In this document: in pieces, positions 1 through 6,629 of the stretch | How the letters are laid out: every line of letters begins with the position of its first letter | Numbering within the stretch: position 1 is the stretch's first letter | DNA from: a virus | DNA length: 40,668 bases | Direction: 5' to 3' (one strand) | IMG/VR virus record: IMGVR_UViG_3300021061_000033 | Coordinates: 1 to 40,668 of that record | Notes under the pieces: model-generated | Told to the model about the DNA's origin: nothing | Databases searched by the model: none | Seen by the model: only the letters and a program-made list of their open reading frames with translations | Made by a program: the position numbers and the translations under genes

Positions 1-93
1 GACGACGAGGCAGAGCGGCTGCTAGTCGCCGCCGACCGAGAGGCCCTGGCGGCCGGGTTCTCCGCCGCCCCCATCGACTTCTACCACGACTGA
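1..93 (+). CDS. C-terminal end of an unknown protein (partial)
   Basis: An open frame runs in from the left edge and stops at a TGA at 91-93. The 30 visible residues are acidic and alanine-rich and end in FYHD. It lies on the same strand as the small-gene run that follows, with an 18-base gap. Too little remains to name it. Confidence 0.5.
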   Translation, partial: DDEAERLLVAADREALAAGFSAAPIDFYHD

Positions 94-111
94 AGGCCGT
101 AGCCACCTGAG

Positions 112-309
112 ATGCCGTCCCCCCCTGAGCACGCCGAGAAGTTCGATGCCCTCGCCGCTACGGTGGAGAGGAACGCCGCCCTCCTCTCCCTCATCGAGCG
201 CGCCGCGAGGGAGATCAAGCGAGCGCCCGTGACCTGGGAAGGGAAGGACGACCTCGTTCGGGCGCTCCGCGCCGCGCTCCCCGAAGACCGCCAGAAGGCA
301 CTCCGATGA
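112..309 (+). CDS. Small hypothetical phage protein, 65 aa
   Basis: A short, charged, mostly helical protein without membrane segments or cysteines. The ATG at 112 follows the previous stop by 18 bases. The stop overlaps the next start in an ATGA (306-309), which is typical of a translationally coupled phage operon. Family not recognised. The coding call rests on the tight packing with its neighbours and plausible composition. Confidence 0.55.
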   Translation: MPSPPEHAEKFDALAATVERNAALLSLIERAAREIKRAPVTWEGKDDLVRALRAALPEDRQKALR

Positions 310-581
310 CCCCCTCCCCCTCTCTCCGCCCTCCCGCCGTCCCGCCCGCCCCCGACGCCGGAGGCGTGGCCGAGCAGGCGGCGGCAGACCACGACCTCCA
401 CATGGTCAAGGCCATCCTTGACGGCGTGGACGAATTCGGGAAGGTGCTCCCTCAGGAGTCGGACCTCCCCCCGCAGGCCCAACGGCTGCAAGACCTCCTC
501 GCTGAGCTTTACGGCCTGCTCGACATGGACTACGCCGACCGGAACGCCGTGCTCGCCCTCTCCACCCCCACCGAGGGCTGA
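306..581 (+). CDS. Small hypothetical phage protein, 91 aa
   Basis: The first 20 residues are rich in proline and serine; the rest is predicted helical and acidic. It starts in the ATGA overlap with the upstream gene and ends three bases before the next ATG. No known domain is visible. It belongs to the same coupled run that ends in the DpdA-like gene, so it may be an early accessory protein; that role is inference. Confidence 0.55.
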   Translation: MTPSPSLRPPAVPPAPDAGGVAEQAAADHDLHMVKAILDGVDEFGKVLPQESDLPPQAQRLQDLLAELYGLLDMDYADRNAVLALSTPTEG

Positions 582-584
582 CCG

Positions 585-827
585 ATGAACCACTTTCGTG
601 TTCGCGTGGACGTTGACCTCGACGCGGATACCGTCGCCGAGATGCTGGCGTGGTTCCTTTGGGCCGGGCCAGATGAGACCCCGAGCCTCCGCACAGCGGA
701 GGATTGCAGGCGCGCCTTACGGATTGCGATTCAGAACGCCGCCGCGCGGCACGACTTCGGCCCACCTGAGGAATACCGAGAGGCCGTACGTGAGATCGTG
801 AGGCAGCACATGAGGACGAAGCGATGA
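585..827 (+). CDS. Small hypothetical phage protein, 80 aa
   Basis: The N-terminus alternates polar and hydrophobic residues like a beta strand (FRVRVDVDL). The rest looks helical, with a basic end (HMRTKR). The stop overlaps the next start by four bases (ATGA, 824-827). No domain recognised. Confidence 0.6.
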   Translation: MNHFRVRVDVDLDADTVAEMLAWFLWAGPDETPSLRTAEDCRRALRIAIQNAAARHDFGPPEEYREAVREIVRQHMRTKR

Positions 828-1060
828 ACGTGTTTGCCCCCGACCGGCTCACGCCGGAGGCCGTCGCCTACATGATCGGCCGCGTGCTCGACGACCCCCC
901 CGGCGCCGCCGCCTACCGGGAGGAATTGAGGCCGCGTCTCCGCGTTGTCCACGGCCTCGCCTACTCGACCCTTGACCTCTTCGACCCGATCTGGGAGTGG
1001 CACCGCCAACAAGGCCGGAGCGCTTGGGAGGCCGTCCGCTTTGAGTTCGGAACCCTATGA
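824..1060 (+). CDS. Small hypothetical phage protein, 78 aa
   Basis: A mixed-charge soluble protein with a tryptophan- and arginine-containing middle (EWHRQQGRSAWEAV). It is linked on both sides by ATGA overlaps (824-827 and 1057-1060), which fixes the start. No family recognised and no membrane segment. Confidence 0.6.
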   Translation: MNVFAPDRLTPEAVAYMIGRVLDDPPGAAAYREELRPRLRVVHGLAYSTLDLFDPIWEWHRQQGRSAWEAVRFEFGTL

Positions 1061-1344
1061 ACGCCCCCCTCCCCTACTCCGAACGGGACCGCCTCCGCCG
1101 CCTCGAAGCCGAGGAGAACGAGCTGCTCGACGTGGTGACGGACGTGCGGCGGCCGATGGCCGTCCGCGCCGTCGCCGAGCACCGGCTAGCGGCGCTCCGC
1201 CCCACGCTCGACGCCCTCCAGGCCCGCCTCGACGCCGAAGAACGGCGTGCCGAAGAACTCCCCACGCTCGCCGCCTCCGGTGCCCCGTCCGTCGGGCGTG
1301 GCGCGCGGGGGGCGGCGGCCTACGAGGGCGCGGTAGCTACGTGA
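1057..1344 (+). CDS. Hypothetical coiled-coil protein, 95 aa
   Basis: Residues 6 to about 70 have the heptad-like leucine, alanine, glutamate and arginine pattern of a coiled coil. The last 25 residues are glycine- and alanine-rich and probably disordered. Start and stop both lie in four-base overlaps (ATGA upstream, GTGA downstream), so it is probably co-translated with the DpdA-like gene. A partner role for that enzyme is possible, but nothing in the sequence shows it. Confidence 0.6.
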   Translation: MNAPLPYSERDRLRRLEAEENELLDVVTDVRRPMAVRAVAEHRLAALRPTLDALQARLDAEERRAEELPTLAASGAPSVGRGARGAAAYEGAVAT

Positions 1345-2003
1345 ACGCCGTGACCCCTCCCGCCCATACGAGGCCCGTGCGCATCCTGATCTCCGGCGGG
1401 GCCGACCTCGGCCTCGTCGCCGAGGAGACGGGGTGCCCCACGGGCACGCTCTTGGTGCCGACGTGCAACAACCGGCGGGTGCGGGAGGGGTACCCGTTCG
1501 CCGTGGACAACGGGGCCTTCACCGGGTTCAACCGCGACACGCGCGCGGCGTTCGGGGACATCCTCGCCAAGTCGAGGCCGCACCGGGAGCGGTGCCTCTT
1601 CGTGGCCGTCCCCGACGTGGTGGGGAGCGCGCGGCGGACGCTGGAGTGCTTCGAGGCGTGGCGCCGGAAGCTGAACGGGTGGCCCCTCGCGCTCGTCTGC
1701 CAGGACGGGCAGGAGCACCTCCCGATCCCGTGGCACCAGATCGAGGCCGTGTTCATCGGCGGCTCCACCGAGTGGAAGCTGTCGAAGCACGCCGAGCACG
1801 TCGTCCGGGCGGCGCAGATCCACGGCAAGCACGTCCACGTCGGCCGGGTCAACACGCCGGGCCGCTTCTCGCACTTCGAGGCGCTAGGGGTGGACTCCAT
1901 CGACGGCGGCAACCTCGCGTGGCGCCGTGAGCACCGCCTAGCGATCCGTCGCCGCCACGACGATGCCCCCGCCCTCTTCGAGCCCGAGCCCCTAGCCGCC
2001 TAA
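1341..2003 (+). CDS. dpdA: DpdA-like 7-deazaguanine DNA transglycosylase
   Basis: A 220-aa protein that resembles the small phage DpdA proteins, relatives of tRNA-guanine transglycosylase. Those enzymes swap guanine in DNA for a 7-deazaguanine such as preQ0. Visible landmarks are FAVDNGAF (53-60), VAVPD (88-92, candidate first catalytic Asp92), QDGQ (121-124), FIGGS (138-142), HVGRVN (166-171) and GVDSIDGG (183-190, candidate nucleophile Asp185 or Asp188). I chose GTG 1341, which overlaps the previous stop as GTGA; GTG 1350 is an alternative. The open frame continues upstream to 945 only as a shadow of the preceding gene. No queuosine-precursor genes (folE, queD, queE, queC) are in the window, so the base would have to come from the host. 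A hairpin follows the stop. Confidence 0.8.
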   Translation: MNAVTPPAHTRPVRILISGGADLGLVAEETGCPTGTLLVPTCNNRRVREGYPFAVDNGAFTGFNRDTRAAFGDILAKSRPHRERCLFVAVPDVVGSARRTLECFEAWRRKLNGWPLALVCQDGQEHLPIPWHQIEAVFIGGSTEWKLSKHAEHVVRAAQIHGKHVHVGRVNTPGRFSHFEALGVDSIDGGNLAWRREHRLAIRRRHDDAPALFEPEPLAA

Positions 2004-2018
2004 CCCCCTCCGCCTCGT

Positions 2019-2035
2019 GGGGGCCGGTCGCCCCC
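2019..2035 (+). terminator. GC hairpin after the DpdA gene
   Basis: GGGGGC (2019-2024) and GCCCCC (2030-2035) form a perfect six-pair stem with a five-base loop, 16 bases after the DpdA stop. There is no T-run, so it is at best a weak intrinsic terminator. Confidence 0.4.
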
Positions 2036-2073
2036 GCCGGGCACCCCCCGTAACCCGCCGCGAAGCCCAGTCT

Positions 2074-2173
2074 GTTCCTTGACCTGCTGCAGCCTTTAGA
2101 TTCAGGCAGGGCCGCCCGGCCCCGCTCCGGTTGGTTGTAGAGGTACCTCCAAACGGTAGGCCGGGGCCGGGTG
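2074..2173. other. Structured intergenic element, copy A
   Basis: This non-coding stretch shares an ordered set of blocks with 40366-40476. They are GTTCCTTGA, then CCCGGCCC (2115-2122), then GGTAGGCC (2155-2162) running into GGCCGGGT. The second and third blocks are 40 bases apart here and 39 there. CCCGGCCCC (2115-2123) pairs perfectly with GGGGCCGGG (2163-2171). Inside that stem, TACC and GGTA flank a seven-base loop. In both copies a minus-strand XRE gene ends just to the right. It may be a small RNA, a terminator or a control element. Confidence 0.4.
2133..2145 (+). repeat. Operator-like repeat GGTTGTAGAGGTA, left copy
   Basis: This 13-base sequence recurs inverted at 2504-2516, on the other side of the XRE gene. 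Here it runs into the ten-base palindrome GAGGTACCTC (2140-2149). It may be a binding site for the regulator encoded between the copies. Confidence 0.45.
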
Positions 2174-2180
2174 CGCCCGC

Positions 2181-2426
2181 CTACTTCTTCTCCGCCTTGC
2201 CCTTTCGACGGAGGATGTAGAACGGCCCGGCGACGGTGTAGCCGGTGAACGCCTCGATCATCGCCTTCATCGTCTGGAAGGCCCCGCGTTCGCCCGCCTC
2301 CGCCCGGCTCACCTGGGACTGGAACACGCCCAGCTCGTGAGCGACGGCGACCTGGGAACGGGTGCCGCGCGCTTCCTTGGCGACGGCGCCCAGCTCCTCG
2401 ACGGTGTAGGGGGTGTCCGGCTTCAT
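2181..2426 (-). CDS. XRE-family transcriptional regulator (Cro/CI-like), 81 aa
   Basis: A small DNA-binding regulator. The helix-turn-helix lies at residues 22-46, with the pattern SQVAVAHELGV-QSQVSRAEAGE typical of XRE proteins. The C-terminus is basic (RRKGKAEKK). It is a single domain without a cleavage or oligomerisation region, as in Cro proteins. It is transcribed away from a strong plus-strand promoter at 2470-2498. Near-identical 13-base sites lie on both sides of the gene, so it probably represses that promoter and perhaps itself. Confidence 0.8.
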   Translation of the reverse strand: MKPDTPYTVEELGAVAKEARGTRSQVAVAHELGVFQSQVSRAEAGERGAFQTMKAMIEAFTGYTVAGPFYILRRKGKAEKK

Positions 2427-2444
2427 GGCCGGAAGGTACGGCCT

Positions 2445-2478
2445 ATGAGCGAGAAAGTTGTATGCTCGCTTGACTCAT
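2445..2478. promoter_or_regulatory. Nested inverted repeat over the -35 box
   Basis: ATGAG (2445-2449) with CTCAT (2474-2478), and GCGAG (2449-2453) with CTCGC (2465-2469), form a nested imperfect palindrome. It overlaps the TTGACT box at 2470. The position suits an operator that blocks the early promoter; this is inference. Confidence 0.45.
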
Positions 2479-2498
2479 ATGCGCCCGGCGGTTATAAT
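2470..2498 (+). promoter_or_regulatory. Strong sigma70-type early promoter
   Basis: TTGACT (2470-2475), 17 bases, TATAAT (2493-2498): one mismatch from full consensus and strikingly AT-rich for this genome. Transcription would start near 2505, inside the repeat at 2504-2516, and run into the gene starting at 2526. Confidence 0.8.
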
Positions 2499-2503
2499 TC
2501 CCC

Positions 2504-2516
2504 TACCTCTACAACC
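2504..2516 (-). repeat. Operator-like repeat, right copy, at +1 of the early promoter
   Basis: TACCTCTACAACC is the exact reverse complement of 2133-2145. It sits where the early promoter should start transcription, a usual place for a repressor to act. Confidence 0.5.
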
Positions 2517-2525
2517 GACCGTGCC

Positions 2526-2729
2526 ATGCCTACCCCCGTGACCGGCTACGCCGCTCGCTCCATCGCAGAGCTAGAGCGCACCGTCGAAGAGCTCTGGACC
2601 GCCTACGGCAACGCCCGCACCGACGCGGGGGCCGAGTGCATCCGCGAGGAGATCCGCGAAGCGCAGGCCGCGCTCGACGCCAAGCGCGCGACGCAGGACG
2701 CCTGCACCCTTCCCCGCTTCGCCAACTGA
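2526..2729 (+). CDS. Small early protein, helical, 67 aa
   Basis: First gene behind the strong promoter at 2470-2498. The ATG at 2526 leaves a leader of about 20 bases without a Shine-Dalgarno sequence. Residues 12-57 are a charged amphipathic helix region rich in Glu, Arg and Ala, probably a coiled coil. The frame is open further upstream to 2337, but that part is antisense to the XRE gene and lies upstream of the promoter, so I left it out. Function unknown. Confidence 0.6.
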   Translation: MPTPVTGYAARSIAELERTVEELWTAYGNARTDAGAECIREEIREAQAALDAKRATQDACTLPRFAN

Positions 2730-2730
2730 G

Positions 2731-2783
2731 TTTCCACGGTTTCCGCGCTTTCCACGGTTTCCACGCCTTACGAACCGTGGAAA
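2731..2783. repeat. Iteron-like TTTCCACGG cluster 1
   Basis: TTTCCACGG at 2731-2739 and 2749-2757 and TTTCCACG at 2758-2765 lie on the plus strand. An inverted copy CCGTGGAAA is at 2775-2783. The cluster lies directly upstream of the DUF3987 replication gene. The same motif returns at its 3' end, so these may be origin or initiator sites. Confidence 0.55.
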
Positions 2784-2839
2784 CCGGGCTGCAGCACCAC
2801 CCATCCGGCGCCCCGTAAGGCGCCCCCTCCTGAGTCCCG

Positions 2840-4717
2840 TTGCCGAGTCCGTCCCCCACCACCCCGCCGCTCAGCGGCGGATTCGACCCCAACGCCGTCC
2901 TTGCCCGCGCCTTGGAGCGGGGGCAGGCCGGTTCCCGAAACGACGCCGCCGTGTGGCTGTCCTGCCAGCTCCGAGACAACGGCACCCCGCTAGCCGAAGC
3001 GGAGGGGCTGCTGCGCGCGTTCGCCGCCGACGTGGGGACGCCTGAGGGGAAGGGCCGCTACACGAAAGCGGACGCCCTCGCCACCGTGCGGAGCGTCTAC
3101 CGCCGGCCCGCGCGTGAGCCGTGGGCCGGGAGCCAGACCGGAGGGGCGAAGCCGGCGAAGCGGCCCCGGAAGCGGTACGACCCCACGAAGGTTCCGAAGG
3201 TGAACGGGGAGCTAGGCGACGCCGACGCGGCGACGCGGGAGGCCGTCCGATTGCTGCAGATGGACCCCGAGGAGGCCGCCGCGCACTCCGCTTTCATCCG
3301 TAGGGAGGAGGAACGGATCGAGCGCGAGGCCGCCTCGCTCAACCTCGACATCGAGGACGCCCCGCTCTTCCCCCGCGCCGTCTACGACCTCCTCCCCCCG
3401 TCCATCGTCAACGCGGCGGCGCACTACACCGAGCCCCACCAGCCGGACGTGTTCACGGCCGGGCTCCTGCCCGTTCTCGGGGCGATGCTCCCGAACGTGT
3501 GGACGCGGCACCAGCGCCGCTACATCTCCCCCAACACGTACGTCGTCGTGACGGCGGAGACGGGCTCGGGGAAGAACGTGCTAGAGGACGTGCGGGCCGT
3601 GGCGAGGCCGCTATCGGACGCCCTCGCCCTCCGCCGGGCGGAGGAACTGGCCCGGTGGAAAGACGAGAAGGAGGCGGCCGAAGCGGCGGCGATGGCCGTC
3701 CCCACGGAGCCCCCCCATTACCGCCTCTTCGTCCCGGCCAACGCCTCGGCGACCCCGTTCCTCCGCGCGCTGCAGAAGAACGAGGGGCGCGGGCTCGTGT
3801 TCGAGACGGAGATATACCCGCTGACCCAGGCGAGGGGGAACGAGTGGGGCGACTACACCGCGACGCTCCTGCAGGCGTACGGCCACGAGACGGTGAGCCT
3901 CCTCCGTAGCCAGGAGGAGTTCTACATCCCGAACCCCTGCGTCTCCGTCACCCTCTCCGGCACGCCGGATCAAGTCCTCCGCCTCATCCCCTCCGTCGAG
4001 GACGGGCTGTTCTCGCGGTTCGGGTTCTTCTACTTCGTCGGGACCGACGAATGGATAGACCACGGCCCGGCCGCCGGCTTCGACGACTTCAACGCCACGC
4101 TCTCCATCTTCGGGGAGATGATGGCCCGGGCGTACCACACGCTGCACGGCCGGCCCGAACGGCTCTTCGTTGACATCTCCCCGGACGGGTGGGCCACGCT
4201 GCAGGAACCGTTCCGGCAGATGAAGGCGCGGGCCATCGCCAACGGGCAGCGCCCCCTCATCTCGGCCGTACACCGGGGGCCGATCATGGCCGCCCGGTTC
4301 GCCATGTGCCTCACGCTCCTCTCCCACATCGAGGAGGGGCGCGACCTCACGCCCACCGTTCGGAGCGTCGAGGTACGGGAGAAGGCGGTATGGGCCGGCT
4401 CCATGATCGCCGCCACGCTGGTTGACCACGCTTTCCGCCTCGCCCAGCACCTCCCGAAAGCGCAGGCCCTCAAGACGGCATACAGCCGGGACGTGCTTAC
4501 CCGGTTCGCCCTCGCCCTGCCGGATCGGTTCGACCACCAGGCCCTCCTCTCGACGGCGACGGCGCTGGAGCTCAAGCAGAGCGCCGCCTACAAGTACCGC
4601 GCGAAGCTGCTGCAGCTCGGGTGGGCGGAGCCGGACGGCTACGGGTGGTGCAAGAAATCGCCCCGCTGCCCTTCGCCCTCGTCCATTGGTACACATGGTA
4701 TTGAACATGATGACTAG
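2840..4717 (+). CDS. DUF3987-type replication ATPase/primase-helicase-like protein
   Basis: A 625-aa protein. Residues 30-95 resemble the primase C-terminal (PriCT-like) module, with the ending typical of 'S-Y-R-P-REPW'. Residues 175-600 resemble the DUF3987 P-loop ATPase family common in phage and mobile-element replication regions. The Walker A motif is AETGSGKN (239-246), with Asn where Ser or Thr is usual. VFETEIYPL at about 327-335 fits the Walker B position. An in-frame stop at 2831-2833 leaves TTG 2840 as the only nearby start. It is flanked by repeat clusters at 2731-2783 and 4733-4786, which supports a replication role. It overlaps the next gene by 11 bases. Confidence 0.75.
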   Translation: MPSPSPTTPPLSGGFDPNAVLARALERGQAGSRNDAAVWLSCQLRDNGTPLAEAEGLLRAFAADVGTPEGKGRYTKADALATVRSVYRRPAREPWAGSQTGGAKPAKRPRKRYDPTKVPKVNGELGDADAATREAVRLLQMDPEEAAAHSAFIRREEERIEREAASLNLDIEDAPLFPRAVYDLLPPSIVNAAAHYTEPHQPDVFTAGLLPVLGAMLPNVWTRHQRRYISPNTYVVVTAETGSGKNVLEDVRAVARPLSDALALRRAEELARWKDEKEAAEAAAMAVPTEPPHYRLFVPANASATPFLRALQKNEGRGLVFETEIYPLTQARGNEWGDYTATLLQAYGHETVSLLRSQEEFYIPNPCVSVTLSGTPDQVLRLIPSVEDGLFSRFGFFYFVGTDEWIDHGPAAGFDDFNATLSIFGEMMARAYHTLHGRPERLFVDISPDGWATLQEPFRQMKARAIANGQRPLISAVHRGPIMAARFAMCLTLLSHIEEGRDLTPTVRSVEVREKAVWAGSMIAATLVDHAFRLAQHLPKAQALKTAYSRDVLTRFALALPDRFDHQALLSTATALELKQSAAYKYRAKLLQLGWAEPDGYGWCKKSPRCPSPSSIGTHGIEHDD

Positions 4718-5072
4718 GACCGAGCCCGGCACTTTCCACGGTTTACACGGCGTGGAAACTGTGGAAACCCCGGAAACCGTGGAAACTGGCACCCCCCTAG
4801 CCACGAAGGGAGGCCGCCCGTTCACGCTCTACCTCTTCGGAGACGACGGGAGCGTGTTCGGGCTCGAACCCACGTCGTACGAGGGGCAGCCGGCCTACGG
4901 GATCGTCGCCCTCCGCTACTCGCTCGAGGTGGAGGTGTGCGGGAAGCTCCAGCGGGTGGACCTCGCCGGTTCCTTCGGGATCATCGAGCCGGACACCGTT
5001 CGGCGGGAGTACCTCGCCAAAGGGTTCCGGGTCGTGAGGGGCCATGCCATAACGGAGGCGGCCCATGCGTAG
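4707..5072 (+). CDS. Hypothetical protein with repeat-encoded N-terminus, 121 aa
   Basis: I chose ATG 4707, which overlaps the end of the replication gene; ATG 4695 and 4710 are also possible. The iteron-like DNA repeats at 4733-4786 encode residues 10-28, an unusual Val-Glu-Thr-rich stretch. Residues 30-121 look like a beta-rich domain containing TLYLFGDDGSVFGLEP and end RVVRGHAITEAAHA. The stop overlaps the start of the VRR-NUC gene. No family recognised. Confidence 0.6.
   Translation: MMTRTEPGTFHGLHGVETVETPETVETGTPLATKGGRPFTLYLFGDDGSVFGLEPTSYEGQPAYGIVALRYSLEVEVCGKLQRVDLAGSFGIIEPDTVRREYLAKGFRVVRGHAITEAAHA
4733..4786. repeat. Iteron-like TTTCCACGG cluster 2, inside a gene
   Basis: TTTCCACGG at 4733-4741 is followed by the variant TTTACACGG (4742-4750). 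Inverted copies follow: CGTGGAAAC (4751-4759), TGTGGAAAC (4760-4768) and CCGTGGAAAC (4777-4786). It has the same motif and the same plus-then-inverted order as cluster 1. It lies in the 5' coding part of the gene at 4707, recalling lambda, whose origin iterons lie inside gene O. Confidence 0.6.
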
Positions 5073-5499
5073 CCCCGAGCACCACGAGCAGGTCGCCGTC
5101 GTCAACTGGGCGCGGTTCATGGCCGACACCGGGCGCCTCCCCGAGCTGGCCCTCCTCTACGCGGTCCCGAACGGGGGCCACCGGGAGAAGGCGACGGCCG
5201 GGCGGCTGAAAGCCGAAGGCACCCGGCGCGGCGTCCCGGACCTCTGCCTCCCCGTCCCCCGCCTCACCGTGGAAGGCGGCTACCTCGCCGGCCTCTACGT
5301 CGAGATGAAGGCGCCGGGCGGGTCCACGTCGCCGGAGCAACGGGCGTGGATCGCCGCGCTCGGCTCGCTCGGATACCGCGCCGTCGTCTGCCGTGGGGCG
5401 GACGCCGCGAAGGCCGAGATCGAATCCTACCTCGCCCTCCCCCGCGTCGCCCCGCTCACCGTGGGAGATACCGTCCTCTTAGCCGCGCTCCCTCGATGA
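5065..5499 (+). CDS. VRR-NUC domain nuclease
   Basis: A 144-aa single-domain protein of the PD-(D/E)XK-like VRR-NUC family, common in phage replication modules and thought to cut branched DNA. Visible landmarks are EHHEQVAVVNWARF at residues 5-18, VPNGG (33-37), GTRRGVPDLCLPVPR (52-66, catalytic Asp59) and LYVEMKAPGG (75-84, catalytic Glu-x-Lys). The end GYRAVVCRG fits the last core strand. It overlaps the upstream gene by eight bases and the next gene by ATGA. Confidence 0.85.
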   Translation: MRSPEHHEQVAVVNWARFMADTGRLPELALLYAVPNGGHREKATAGRLKAEGTRRGVPDLCLPVPRLTVEGGYLAGLYVEMKAPGGSTSPEQRAWIAALGSLGYRAVVCRGADAAKAEIESYLALPRVAPLTVGDTVLLAALPR

Positions 5500-5753
5500 A
5501 GGTCAAGCACATGGCCCCGGACCAGCTCGCCAAGCTCCGCAAGAACCGGAGCGAGAAGGCCGCGCCGCTCCCGCCGCTCCGCGTGGTGGATCACCGCGCC
5601 CTCGCCGGCCTGCCGGAACCGCCCCGCGAACACGTCGAGCCCTGCCCGACGATGCAGCACCGGAATCAGTACCTCACCGCGCTCCGTCGCTCCGTCCACG
5701 CGAACGGGGGCCGCGTCTCCGCTGACAAGGAAGGCACGATCCACGTCCGCTAA
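5496..5753 (+). CDS. Small hypothetical protein, 85 aa
   Basis: ATG 5496 lies in an ATGA overlap with the nuclease stop; the frame is open further upstream but as a shadow. The N-terminus is basic (MKVKHMAPDQLAKLRKNRSEK), followed by a proline-rich middle and a C-terminal piece, HANGGRVSADKEGTIHVR. No cysteine clusters or membrane segments. It may bind nucleic acid, judging from charge only. Confidence 0.6.
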   Translation: MKVKHMAPDQLAKLRKNRSEKAAPLPPLRVVDHRALAGLPEPPREHVEPCPTMQHRNQYLTALRRSVHANGGRVSADKEGTIHVR

Positions 5754-5762
5754 CGGCTCCCC

Positions 5763-6272
5763 ATGTACGCGCTCGTCCACAGCTCCACCCCGTCCCGCCC
5801 CGTCCGCCTCCTCTCCGGCGAGATGGTCTCCCCCTACGCCCGCACCCTCGTGCATAGGTTCATGCGGATGACGGGGTGGACGGCGCACGAGGTGGAGCGG
5901 CGGGGCTTCCGCGTCCGCTACGAACCGAACGCCTCGCGCATGTCCCCCTCGCTCTCGGCCGTCCTCGACGCCCTCACGCCGGAGGCGTTGCCGCCGGCCC
6001 CGTTCCAGCTCGGCCCCGGCGAGACCGTGCGCGACGTGGCCCGCTTGCTCGCCGGCCTCCGCGCCGACCTCGACGGGGGGCCGCGGCAGCGGGAAGCCGC
6101 TCACCGCCGGCTCCGCAAGCTGCTTGACCTCGCCGGTTCCGCCCCGGGCGCTGGCCCGGGCGCCGCCGCCTCCGGGGGCGCGGCGGACGGCACGCACGAC
6201 CCCCCTCTCGCTGTGAGCCCCGCAGGCGCACGCGAGCCCGAACCCGGCCCGGATAGCGGCCGGGCGATTTGA
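5763..6272 (+). CDS. Hypothetical protein, 169 aa
   Basis: Residues 1-60 form a compact part with GEMVSPYARTLVHRFMRMTGWTAHEVERRGFRVRY, which could be a small DNA-binding fold. Residues 70-125 are helical and leucine/arginine-rich. The last 45 residues are Gly/Pro/Ala-rich and probably disordered. It follows the previous stop by nine bases. Function unknown. Confidence 0.6.
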   Translation: MYALVHSSTPSRPVRLLSGEMVSPYARTLVHRFMRMTGWTAHEVERRGFRVRYEPNASRMSPSLSAVLDALTPEALPPAPFQLGPGETVRDVARLLAGLRADLDGGPRQREAAHRRLRKLLDLAGSAPGAGPGAAASGGAADGTHDPPLAVSPAGAREPEPGPDSGRAI

Positions 6273-6315
6273 GCGCCTTCTAACGCTGTTCCCGGCTCCC
6301 ACAGAGCCCATCCCG

Positions 6316-6615
6316 ATGCCTACAGAGAAAGCCCCTGCCGCGCTCGCCCTCGTGTTCGTCCCGATCAAACCGGACGGCACGCTCCCCCGCCTGCCGAGAG
6401 GAGCGGAAGTCGTTGACCCCTCACTCGCCAAGGACGTGGCGTACCTCATCGGGTACGCCGAGGGGTCGTGCGGGCACATCCGGCTCCCGCCCCCGCGCGG
6501 CGAGTGGGGATGGGTATCCACCATCGAAGAGCCGGAGCCCGTCGTGCGGGCGAACCGCGTCCGCGAAGGGCTCCGAATCAACCTCGGTGTCGCCGCCGGC
6601 GGCCCCGCCGCCTAG
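6316..6615 (+). CDS. Small hypothetical protein, 99 aa
   Basis: A soluble protein with hydrophobic strands (ALALVFVPIKPDG) and a middle region with single Cys and His residues (EGSCGHIRLPPP). It does not have a full zinc site. It starts 43 bases after the previous stop and ends 14 bases before the next ATG. No known domain. Confidence 0.6.
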   Translation: MPTEKAPAALALVFVPIKPDGTLPRLPRGAEVVDPSLAKDVAYLIGYAEGSCGHIRLPPPRGEWGWVSTIEEPEPVVRANRVREGLRINLGVAAGGPAA

Positions 6616-6629
6616 CCCCCCGAGAACCG

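Noticed and set aside
945-1340. N-terminal extension of the DpdA frame
   Set aside because: The sequence is Arg/Pro-rich and out of frame with two well-coupled genes; family length and the GTGA overlap favour the start at 1341.
2115-2171. A tRNA-like cloverleaf
   Set aside because: There is a long closing stem and a 4-bp stem with a seven-base loop, but no T-arm, no TTCGA-type T-loop, and the loop lacks a T at position 33.
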